Below are positions 15,436-22,175 of a DNA stretch of 64,000 bases, in pieces; within the stretch, counting starts at the first letter, position 1; every line of letters begins with the position of its first letter. The DNA comes from Hornefia butyriciproducens. GTDB lineage: Bacteria; Bacillota; Clostridia; Peptostreptococcales; Anaerovoracaceae. Where the stretch lies: assembly GCF_009695915.1 (NCBI RefSeq), contig NZ_VUMZ01000003.1, forward strand, positions 1 through 64,000, in the 5' to 3' direction. A model generated the notes under the pieces. That model did no database searches. It saw only the letters and a list, made by a program, of their open reading frames with translations, and was not told where the DNA came from. The translations under genes were made by a program, and so were the position numbers.

Positions 15436-16575
15436 TCAGACAATATTTGCAAAATCACCCATCACCTCGGAGATTTTAATCTGCTGCGGACAGACCTTTT
15501 CACAGCTTCTGCAGTGCAGACATGCGGATGGCCGCTTATCTTCCGGGAACGCGGCCAGTGCCATCGGGGCGATGAAACCGACCTGACCTGACTTTGTTGT
15601 AAGTGTATGCTCGTTATACAGAGAGATCAGGCGCGGAATATCCAGACCTGCCGGACAGTGGTCAACGCAGTAGTGGCAGGCGGTACACGGCACAGTCTGT
15701 TCATCGGCCAGCTGTTCTGCAATCTGCATCAGAGTCTGCAGTTCCTCACCGTTCAAAGGCAGATCCTGCTCAAAGGTTTCGATGTTGGCCTTCAGCTGGG
15801 ACTCGTCTGTCATACCGGAGAGAACCACTCTGACCTCCGGAAGCCCCTGCAGGAATCGAAACGCCCAGGCCGGGATTTCCTCCTGCGGGCGCAGTTCTTT
15901 CAGCCTGCTCTTCTGATCATCGTTCAGGTGCGCCAGCTTGCCTCCCCGGAGGGGTTCCATGACCCAGACCGGTATGTTATATTTCTTCAGAAGCTCGACT
16001 TTTTCCCGGCCGTGCTGGAATTCCCAGTCCAGATAGTTCAACTGCAGCTGGCAGAATTCCATGTCGTCGCCGTAGGCTTCAAGGAACCGTTTCAGTACAG
16101 GCAGTTCTCCGTGGCAGGAGAAGCCGAGGTGCCGGATGCGCCCGCACTCTCTCTGCTTACGCAGGTAATCCATAATGCCGTACCGGGGATCGAGGTACTG
16201 TTCGATGTTCATTTCACAGACATTGTGGAACAGATAGAAATCGAAGTAATCGTGTCCCGTCTTCTCGAGCTGTTTTTCGAATATCTCCTGAACCTTCGGC
16301 ATATTGGCCAGATCGTATCCGGGAAATTTGGTGGCGAGGAAGTATTTGTCTCTGGGGAATCTGCGCAGCGCCTGTCCCATGACCTCTTCGGAGTGTCCTC
16401 CGTGATATCCCCATGCGGTGTCATAATAATTGACGCCGTGCTTCATGGCGTAATCCACCATGCGCATGGTCTTTTCCGCGTCGATTTTCGCATCGTCGCC
16501 GTCAATGACAGGCAGGCGCATCGCGCCGAATCCCAGCATGGACAGCTTCATATCCTTAAAGTTTCTGTATTGCAT
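15436..16575 (-). CDS. Aldo/keto reductase with C-terminal 2[4Fe-4S] ferredoxin domain
   Basis: A 379-residue cytoplasmic oxidoreductase. The N-terminal TIM barrel has the aldo/keto reductase residues in VNYYDTAWGYHGG (Asp/Tyr), FLATKF (Lys) and FYLFHNV (His). The C-terminal domain has CTACHYCVDHCPAG at about residues 297-310 and CLHCRSCEKVCPQQ at about 353-366, two ferredoxin-type [4Fe-4S] motifs. Such fused proteins are common in clostridia; substrates are mostly unknown. It is divergent from a MerR gene, and its promoter has the stretched 19-base spacer typical of MerR control, so activation by an electrophile, metal or oxidant signal is likely. Confidence 0.88.
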   Translation of the reverse strand: MQYRNFKDMKLSMLGFGAMRLPVIDGDDAKIDAEKTMRMVDYAMKHGVNYYDTAWGYHGGHSEEVMGQALRRFPRDKYFLATKFPGYDLANMPKVQEIFEKQLEKTGHDYFDFYLFHNVCEMNIEQYLDPRYGIMDYLRKQRECGRIRHLGFSCHGELPVLKRFLEAYGDDMEFCQLQLNYLDWEFQHGREKVELLKKYNIPVWVMEPLRGGKLAHLNDDQKSRLKELRPQEEIPAWAFRFLQGLPEVRVVLSGMTDESQLKANIETFEQDLPLNGEELQTLMQIAEQLADEQTVPCTACHYCVDHCPAGLDIPRLISLYNEHTLTTKSGQVGFIAPMALAAFPEDKRPSACLHCRSCEKVCPQQIKISEVMGDFANIV

Positions 16576-16641
16576 AATATCCTCCTAATGTTTCTCTGCT
16601 TGTCCGCATTGTTTTTTCGTCGGTTTTGATGTACAATCTAT

Positions 16642-16672
16642 ATGATATTACATGAACCTGACTTCAGGTCAA
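16642..16672 (-). promoter_or_regulatory. MerR-type promoter and operator of the reductase gene
   Basis: On the minus strand TTGACC (16667-16672) and TATCAT (16642-16647) are 19 bases apart, the spacing that MerR-family activators correct by DNA distortion. A perfect dyad ACCTGA-N2-TCAGGT at 16656-16669 overlaps the -35 and spacer. Confidence 0.65.
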
Positions 16673-16700
16673 TATATTTTTGTTAAGTGAAAGGAATTTT

Positions 16701-17153
16701 ATGGAAACGTATACCATCGGGCAGATTTCGGAAATGTTTCAGCTGCCGGTGTCCACACTGAGATATTATGACAGGGAAGGACTTTTCCCTGAGCTTCGCC
16801 GTCAGTCCGGAAGACGGATATTCAGCGAACGTGAAGTTGAAGCGCTTCGCGTGATCGAGTGCTTGAAAAACTCCGGACTTGAGATTCGGGACATCAAACG
16901 GTTCATGCAGTGGTGCGGCGAGGGACCGTCTACCTATCCGCAGAGGAAACGGTTGTTTGAGGCCAGACGGAAGGCTGTGGAGGAGGAGATGGCGCACCTT
17001 CAGAAGACGCTGAATCTGCTGGAGTACAAATGCTGGTATTATGAAACCGCTATGCGCGACGGTGATGAAGAGGGCATACAGAACATGCTGCCGGATGGCC
17101 TGCCGAAGGAAATTCAGCGACTCTACGACGAAGTATTCAAAGCAGACGCATAA
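16701..17153 (+). CDS. MerR-family transcriptional regulator
   Basis: A 150-residue regulator. The N-terminal winged helix YTIGQISEMFQLPVSTLRYYDREGLFPEL (given here in outline, residues 4-32) is the MerR DNA-binding domain, followed by the RRIFSEREVEAL wing and a dimerising coiled coil at about 75-115. It has no cluster of Cys residues at the C-terminus, which points to the AdhR/NmlR-like group or a small-molecule sensor more than to heavy metal sensors. The ATG at 16701 follows AAAGGA; an earlier in-frame TTG at 16680 lacks a ribosome binding site. It is divergent from the aldo/keto reductase and probably regulates it. Confidence 0.88.
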   Translation: METYTIGQISEMFQLPVSTLRYYDREGLFPELRRQSGRRIFSEREVEALRVIECLKNSGLEIRDIKRFMQWCGEGPSTYPQRKRLFEARRKAVEEEMAHLQKTLNLLEYKCWYYETAMRDGDEEGIQNMLPDGLPKEIQRLYDEVFKADA

Positions 17154-17173
17154 ACGGTATCTCGATATACATA

Positions 17174-17201
17174 ATGGCTAAGGTCATTAAACCTTAGCCA
17201 T
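17174..17201. terminator. Hairpin after the MerR gene
   Basis: 11-bp perfect stem ATGGCTAAGGT/ACCTTAGCCAT with a 6-base loop, 20 bases after the stop codon. It is followed by TAAATGTTT and not a clean T-run. It probably terminates the MerR transcript. Confidence 0.5.
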
Positions 17202-17230
17202 TAAATGTTTCCTAAGAGTATGAAATAATC

Positions 17231-18704
17231 TCTGTAAAAATTCATTTCTGAGGCCTTTCATGATACAATCAAAATCATGGAGGGCCTTAGATTATGGCAA
17301 AAAGAGAAAGAAAATCCGTACATCACGTGGAAATGACGGACGGGAAACGAGCGATCATTTAGGGACTGCTGCAGGAATATGATATCCAGAATGCTCAGGA
17401 TATCCAGGACGCGTTGAAAGATCTTCTCGGTGGAACCATCAAAGAAATGATGGAAGCTGAGATGGATGACCATCTCGGGTATGAAAAGTCAGAGCGGACG
17501 AACGATGACAGTGAGGACCGTAATTACAGGAACGGCTACAAAAGCAAACGAGTCAATTCCAGCTATGGAAGTATGGATATCGATGTGCCGCAGGACCGAA
17601 ATTCTTCCTTCGAGCCGAAAATCGTGAAGAAGCGTCAGAAAGACATTTCTGACATCGATCAGAAAATTATCTCCATGTACGCGAAAGGGATGACAACGAA
17701 GCAGATCTCGGAAACGATGCAGGATATCTATGGGTTCGAGGCGTCGGAGGGCTTCATTTCCAATGTTACAGACAAGATCCTCCCACAGATCGAAGAATGG
17801 CATAACCGGCCGCTTTCCGCGGTATATCCGATCATATTCATCGATGCATCCATTTCTCCGTACGGGAGGATAGTATCGTTCACAAGGTGGCCGCATATGT
17901 GGTTCTGGGAATCAACACCGAAGGAAAGAAGGAAGTCCTTTCTCTGGTCATCGGCGAGAACGAGAGCAGCAAATACTGGCTCACTGTATTGAATTCATTG
18001 AAAAACCGTGGTGTCCAAGACATTCTGATCCTCTGCTCGGACGGACTCTCCGGGATCAAAGAGGCGATCACAACTGCTTACCCGGAGACGGAGCAGCAGC
18101 GCTGCATCGTCCATATGGTGCGAAACACGCTGAAATATGTGGCAAACAAAGACATGAAAGAATTTGCCAAAGATCTGAAAACAGTCTATACGGTGGTAGA
18201 TGAAGAAGCCGCTCTGGAGCAGCTCGAAAGAGTGAAAGGAAAATGGTTGCCGCAGTACCCGTATGCCATGAAACGCTGGTATGAGAACTGGGATGCCGTT
18301 TCTCCGATCTTCAAGTTTTCCGCGGACGTTCGGAAGGCATTTTACACGACCAATGCGATCGAGTCGCTGAATGCCACGCTGCGCAGGCTGAACCGTCAGA
18401 GGTCCGTATTTCCAAGCGCTCAGGCACTTCTGAAGGCGCTGTACCTGGCCACGTTCGAAGCCACCAGAAAATGGACGATGCCGATCCGGAACTGGGGTCA
18501 GATCCTGGGAGAACCGGCGATCATGTACCCGGACAGGATCCCAGAATAGAAAAAATCAGCTGATGTGTCGAAACCAGAAACGCCCGGAATTGCCGGGTGT
18601 CCTTGACATGCCAGCCGATTTCTGATAAACAGTAGACAGGTGCTGAAGGGGAGTTTTTCCCATTCAGATATATCTCATCTCATGAAAGGCCCCAAATTAC
18701 AGAA
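17231..18704 (+). mobile_element. Inactive IS256-type insertion sequence
   Basis: The dead transposase gene is flanked by imperfect terminal inverted repeats. The left end near 17231 reads TCTGTAA then GGCCTTTCATGA, and the right end near 18704 reads, on the minus strand, TCTGTAATTT then GGGCCTTTCATGA. The left copy has a short internal insertion. An exact target duplication was not found by eye. The right end truncates a minus-strand gene at 18711. Confidence 0.75.
17294..18549 (+). pseudogene. IS256-family (mutator-type) transposase, disrupted
   Basis: The reading frame from ATG 17294 (MAKRERKSVHHVEMTDG) meets an in-frame TAG at 17360, 22 codons in. The frame then continues to about 17847, where a single missing base after GATGC shifts it; restoring it joins IIFIDA to IHFSVREDSIVHKV. 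The remainder runs to 18549 in the other frame. All three catalytic residues survive: Asp in FIDA, Asp in CSDGLSG and Glu in NAIESLNAT. Length and domain order are otherwise complete for IS256-type DDE transposases of about 400 residues. A nonsense and a frameshift lesion mean no functional enzyme is made. Confidence 0.9.
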
Positions 18705-18710
18705 AGAATT

Positions 18711-18899
18711 TCATGCTCCCTTTCCGGTATGATCCCCTCTGAACTCATTCTTAGGGATTAGGTACAGCCTCACTGCAGCTGTTGGGAGCGAGATGAATGC
18801 CGGTGATTCATACATGCTCTCAAAGATTCTCACAAAGCGTTCGTGTTCGCTTCTGGATTCCCACTTCTCTGGTGGATCTCTTTTCTTCTTTTTTGACAT
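18711..18899 (-). pseudogene. Plasmid/ICE-type small protein, truncated by IS256
   Basis: A 62-residue reading frame, MSKKKKRDPPEKWESRSEHERFVRI in outline, starts at 18899 after AGGAGAG. The pattern (basic Lys-rich start, then HERFVRIFESMYESPAF and AAVRLYLIPKNEFRGD) resembles the N-terminus of unnamed proteins common on clostridial conjugative elements and plasmids that are usually over 100 residues long. The stop comes within seven bases of the IS256 right end, so the gene was probably cut by the insertion. Function of the intact family is unknown to me. Confidence 0.6.
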
Positions 18900-18919
18900 A
18901 AACTCTCCTTTCTGGACAT

Positions 18920-18960
18920 AAAAAAACCACCGGACATTCTGAATTGAAAGCCTGGTGGCT
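18920..18960 (-). terminator. Intrinsic terminator downstream of the lipoprotein gene
   Basis: On the minus strand AGCCACCAGG, a 17-base loop, CCGGTGGT and a run of seven T. It lies about 70 bases after the lipoprotein stop and just before the truncated gene. Confidence 0.75.
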
Positions 18961-19030
18961 ATGTATTTCTTTGCTTGTTGAATTTATCTAACCATATTGT
19001 GGTAACTCTATTATATGAACTTCCAACAAG

Positions 19031-19444
19031 CTATTCATCGTATTCTTTAAATGTCAATTTTATTTCTTCACCTTCGGATGCAGTAGTTCTGCATCCGATT
19101 TCATATGGAACATTCTTATCACAACTCTCAATCAGTTTGGTTTCTTTTCCATTTAAGGAAAGTGATATTTCTTCATTTTCCTCATTTGCGTTTGTTCCTT
19201 TATCTTGACGAATAAGCAATATTAATATTGGATATTCGCTACAATTTGTAACATACAAACCGCCAGATACTGAACGAATGTAATCATCGCAATATGTTAT
19301 TGTTGATTCATCATCAGCAACAACAATTTTCACTTGCTGGGAATCCGATTCATTTTGCTCATTTGCACCGCACCCCGTCATTATTGTAATGCAAAACACT
19401 ACAGCAAAACACATAGTTATTACCCTTTTGACTGAATATTTCAT
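19031..19444 (-). CDS. Hypothetical lipoprotein
   Basis: A 137-residue protein with a signal peptide and lipobox IMTGC (Cys25), so it should be membrane anchored on the outside. The mature part is acidic and has alternating hydrophobic strands (QVKIVVADDESTITYCDDY, GGLYVTNCSEYPILILLI, EISLSLNGKETKLIE), suggesting a small beta-rich domain. No family is recognised. The gene is AT-richer than the core genes and lies in the decayed mobile region. It has its own terminator at 18920-18960. GGAGCAC precedes the ATG at 19444. Confidence 0.65.
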   Translation of the reverse strand: MKYSVKRVITMCFAVVFCITIMTGCGANEQNESDSQQVKIVVADDESTITYCDDYIRSVSGGLYVTNCSEYPILILLIRQDKGTNANEENEEISLSLNGKETKLIESCDKNVPYEIGCRTTASEGEEIKLTFKEYDE

Positions 19445-19550
19445 TTAGTGCTCCTTTCTTAAACACAAATTTGTATATTTTGCCGTTGCAAACGAATTTC
19501 CTTTCACCTCAATCATCTCATCTGAACGTCTCATCGCTTCCATGTCAATC

Positions 19551-20018
19551 TTAACACACGTACATTGCAACCTCCAGATAGTTTCTTCCGATTCGACTCA
19601 TATCTTTAGCAATCACTGTTGCTATCTCGCCATCTTCAATGTCACGAATCATTTCTTTCCAAGCGGGGCGATCAAAAGAACCGCCACTGTATCCGTCATC
19701 GGTGTAGTGTCTGATGTTCTCATAGTCCAGTGCCTCCATTTTCGCTGTAGCGGATTCCATTCCATTCTGGCGGAAGATCCTGCCGAGAAGGGCGATCATA
19801 GTACCCGGTTCATCCGAACAGGCCTCTGTTTCCAGCTTGCGTACGATCTCCAGGACCACTTCCTCATCCATTTCTTCGGTCATCTCAGCAAAATGCTCTG
19901 CAGCTCTCCTGGCAAGTGCATCCACTAACGGGCAGCCTGCGCAGCTTTCTGTTTCACGGGCTCCGGTTTCTCCCAGCCCCATTGCAATAATTTCCATTGT
20001 TTCCTTTGTTGTAGCCAT
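19551..20018 (-). pseudogene. Chimeric open frame ending in a serine-recombinase fragment
   Basis: A 155-residue frame starts at 20018 after AAAGGA. Residues from about 97 on read ENIRHYTDDGYSGGSFDRPAW, then IATVIAKDMSRIGRNYLEVAMY and stop. That is the middle of the resolvase domain of large serine recombinases such as TnpX/Tn4451-type integrases, without the catalytic Ser region and without the recombinase and zinc-ribbon domains. The first 95 residues are of different origin: acidic, helical, with a CAGC motif at about 26-29, and not recognised. It is probably a fusion left by deletion between two element genes. It could still be expressed. Confidence 0.6.
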
Positions 20019-20046
20019 CTCTTATCCTTTCTCCGAAAGCCGGATA

Positions 20047-20078
20047 GAAAAATAACCCCGCACCGGATTGTGCAGGGT
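20047..20078 (-). terminator. Intrinsic terminator after the 47-residue gene
   Basis: On the minus strand ACCCTGCAC, 7-base loop, GTGCGGGGT (one G-T pair), then TTATTTTT. It lies about 30 bases after the stop of the small gene at 20110. Confidence 0.7.
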
Positions 20079-20109
20079 CATGTATTCAGCTTCCGGCTGA
20101 AAGGATAGC

Positions 20110-20253
20110 TTAATCGTCAAGGAATTTCACCAGGAGATCGTCGATGGCATCGGTGTAGCGGTTCTCCTGTATCAGCTTGTTTTTCATTTCGATCAGGCAA
20201 AGGACGATGATCCGGCGCTCGTCGTAGCTCAGCTTATATTTGTTTCCGAACAT
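20110..20253 (-). CDS. 47-residue ICE/plasmid-type small protein
   Basis: A short gene reading MFGNKYKLSYDERRIIVLCL at its start and ending DAIDDLLVKFLDD. A GGAGG ribosome binding site sits 8 bases upstream and a terminator follows. The same MFGN(K/R)(Y/F)KLS...R(Y)TDA pattern is familiar from small uncharacterised proteins carried by Firmicute conjugative elements. It is mostly helical with an acidic C-terminus. No function is known. Location between ParB and the recombinase fragment supports origin in the same former element. Confidence 0.65.
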   Translation of the reverse strand: MFGNKYKLSYDERRIIVLCLIEMKNKLIQENRYTDAIDDLLVKFLDD

Positions 20254-20303
20254 CTTTCTGACCTCCTTTTTTCTTTTATCATAAGGAAGAAATACACCGA
20301 CAG

Positions 20304-20315
20304 CAATTATGCGAA
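20304..20315. repeat. Copy of the CAATTATGCGAA motif downstream of parB
   Basis: The 12-base sequence CAATTATGCGAA is identical to the left part of the palindromic site at 21443-21460 on the other side of parB. As a half-site it may be bound by the same protein. Confidence 0.4.
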
Positions 20316-20380
20316 TGACGGCAGCAAGTGGAAAATTATTTTTTCCTGCAGCCGATCCATGTAAATATGCTTCTCATATC

Positions 20381-21334
20381 TTAACGAGCGTGCTTCGCCC
20401 GTTCCCGCCTTGCCCGGTACTTGCCATAGTGATCCAGTGCTTTGATAATGTATTCTTCGCGCTGTGAAGCCGGAAGGTCCTTCGGAAGATATGTCCTGAT
20501 CGTGTCTGTTTTCAGAATGATCCGGTCTTTCTGATTCGGCTTTTTCTCACCCAGCAGTTGATAGACCAGCTCTCTGGTGAGGCTGCTGCTTTCGGCCAGT
20601 TTCCTTAATTCCTTCGCCTGAGCGTGGCTGGGCGTTCGTTTCTGATAATGGACGGCCGCAACAACAACTTCCTGCCATTCGCGTGGAAGATAGGACAGCT
20701 CCACGGCAGGCCGCAGGGCAATCTTTTTCTCATCCACCATCCGCAGCAGGGAAGGAATAAGACGGGTCAGGCGGATGTAACGGCGAACTTGAGTTTGGCT
20801 ATCACCTGTTTCGACACCAATAATTCCAGCGGATTCCACTTCCTGCAACTTCCGACCCACTGGGTTGGAAGTTAAATCGGTTCGTTTTCCCTGCCGTTTC
20901 ATGGCATCCAGGCGCATCTTATATGAAAATGCTTTCTCACTGGGAAGGATTTCTGTTCTCTGCAGATTGCTGTCCACCATGAAGATGACGGCTTCATCAT
21001 GATTCAGCTCTACGATTTTGCAGGGGAGGGTGCTAAGTCCTGCAATTTCGCAGGCCCGTTTCCTCCGGTGGCCGGACAGCAGTTCATATCTTCCGTCTTC
21101 CTTCTTCCGGACGGCAGCCGGCGTGAGCACGCCGTTCATCCGGATGCTGTCCACCAGGGCTTTCATGTCCTCGTCTTCTTTCACATGGAATGGGTGCTTT
21201 GGGAAGGTGTCGATCTCGGAGATCGGAATCGCATAGATTTTCCTCTGCGCGGAACCGCTCTTGTCTTCATTGGAATAAAATGTATTCTCATTAGTTGAAT
21301 GGGGCTTGTTTTTTTGAAATGTTTCGTCCGGCAT
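20381..21334 (-). CDS. parB: ParB/Spo0J-like partition protein of a mobile element
   Basis: A 317-residue ParB-family protein. After a 30-residue variable start, IPISEIDTFPKHPFHV begins the ParB N-terminal domain, which contains DSIRMNGVLTPAAVR and the nucleotide-binding GHRRKRACEIAG (about residues 89-100), then MVDSNLQRTEILPSEKAF. A helix-turn-helix follows at about 175-215 (GDSQTQVRRYIRLTRLIPSLL). No ParA partner and no replication gene is present, and the N-terminus differs from chromosomal Spo0J. It is therefore likely the partition or regulatory protein of a lost ICE or plasmid. Palindromic TGCGAA-TTCGCA type sites flank the gene. Confidence 0.85.
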   Translation of the reverse strand: MPDETFQKNKPHSTNENTFYSNEDKSGSAQRKIYAIPISEIDTFPKHPFHVKEDEDMKALVDSIRMNGVLTPAAVRKKEDGRYELLSGHRRKRACEIAGLSTLPCKIVELNHDEAVIFMVDSNLQRTEILPSEKAFSYKMRLDAMKRQGKRTDLTSNPVGRKLQEVESAGIIGVETGDSQTQVRRYIRLTRLIPSLLRMVDEKKIALRPAVELSYLPREWQEVVVAAVHYQKRTPSHAQAKELRKLAESSSLTRELVYQLLGEKKPNQKDRIILKTDTIRTYLPKDLPASQREEYIIKALDHYGKYRARRERAKHAR

Positions 21335-21695
21335 CCGGCATCATCTCCTTTCTCTTTTCATATGTACTATCTGAGGCAGATGCCGGAGCCGGCCTCTGCC
21401 TCAGATCGATATCTACATATTAAGTAAAGGAGATGTCCGCATCAATTATGCGAAATCGCACAATCGCTCCCAACAGGTGTGACCACTCCGCAGCTTCAAG
21501 TTCCACGGACTCTCAAAAATATGCGAATTCGCACATTTTCTCCCATCAAAATCCTCAAAAAACATGCCGTTATATACCGTTGTATGCGGTTATATGCGGT
21601 GCAAAACCGGATGCTCTGAAACCCGCAAACCGTTGCAATCGCCGGATCCTTTGGAATTGCATAAAAAAAGAGCAGCTTCTAAAAGCTGCTCGATC
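21335..21695. other. Non-coding region between parB and tRNA-Ser with candidate parS sites
   Basis: No gene is supported. It contains TGCGAAATCGCA at 21449-21460 and the perfect palindrome TGCGAATTCGCA at 21522-21533, both continued on the right by CA, 73 bases apart. They are candidate ParB sites or operators. A short run of 10-base near-repeats (GTTATATACC, GTTGTATGCG, GTTATATGCG) lies at 21571-21600, and the tRNA-Ser terminator is at the right end. Confidence 0.5.
21662..21691 (-). terminator. Intrinsic terminator of tRNA-Ser
   Basis: On the minus strand GAGCAGCTT, 4-base loop, AAGCTGCTC, then seven T, five bases past the tRNA 3' end. Confidence 0.9.
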
Positions 21696-21783
21696 TGGCG
21701 GAGGACATGGGACTCGAACCCACGAGGCTGTTACACCCTACTCGCTTTCCAGGCGAGCTCCTTAGCCACTCGGTCAATCCTCC
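21696..21783 (-). tRNA. tRNA-Ser (anticodon GGA)
   Basis: An 88-base class II tRNA with the CCA end encoded. The acceptor stem is GGAGGAT/GTCCTCC, the anticodon stem-loop CTCGC-CTGGAAA-GCGAG gives anticodon GGA (codons UCC/UCU), there is a long variable arm, and the T arm contains GGTTCGAGTCC. It has its own promoter and terminator. It lies at the edge of the decayed mobile region, a usual insertion place for integrative elements, but no repeated 3' tRNA segment was seen on the other side. Confidence 0.95.
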
Positions 21784-22147
21784 ACATCAGTGTCCACGAA
21801 CTAATTTACCATAAAATAAAAGGTTTTGCAAGAGGAAAACTTACAAAACCTCAAAAACTCTTGAAACTCTTGAAAACCTTGAATCTTACGAATCCCGTAG
21901 AATTTTATCAAACCCGGAGATCCCGTGAAAACCTCGCGAACATCGTGCGTCGGTGCGGTCCGCGTGTCTGGGGCAGTGTCATTACGGGGTATTCACATTT
22001 GTTTCGCCCGCGAGCCTCGCGTGTCAGCGTGGTCAGTGTGTCCGGAGCGCTTCAACTACCGTGTCCGGAGTGCTTCAACTACCGTGTCCGGAGCGCTTCG
22101 GCTATCGTGTCCGGAGCGCTTCAACTACCGTGTCCGGAGCGCTTCGG
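21784..22147. other. Non-coding region between tRNA-Ser and thrC
   Basis: It holds the tRNA promoter, a run of short near-repeats around CTCTTGAAA at about 21850-21885, and most of the 23-bp tandem repeat array described separately. Plus-strand frames open through it reflect the repeat and show no gene-like features. Confidence 0.5.
21803..21831 (-). promoter_or_regulatory. tRNA-Ser promoter
   Basis: On the minus strand TTGCAA (21826-21831), 17-base spacer, TAAATT (21803-21808), about 20 bases before the tRNA. Confidence 0.6.
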
Positions 22148-22175
22148 CTATCGTGTCCGGAGTGCTTCGGCTACC
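22038..22175. repeat. Six-copy 23-bp tandem repeat derived from the thrC 3' end
   Basis: Six head-to-tail units of exactly 23 bases start at 22038, 22061, 22084, 22107, 22130 and 22153. The unit is GTGTCCGGAGCGCTTC followed by AACTACC or GGCTATC/GGCTACC. Units differ only at position 11 (C/T) and in the last seven bases. The sixth unit and the end of the fifth are inside the thrC coding region, encoding TVAEALRTR and the stop. Confidence 0.95.

Noticed and set aside
22038-22175. CRISPR array
   Set aside because: The 23-bp units are directly adjacent with no spacers, and one of them is coding sequence of thrC.
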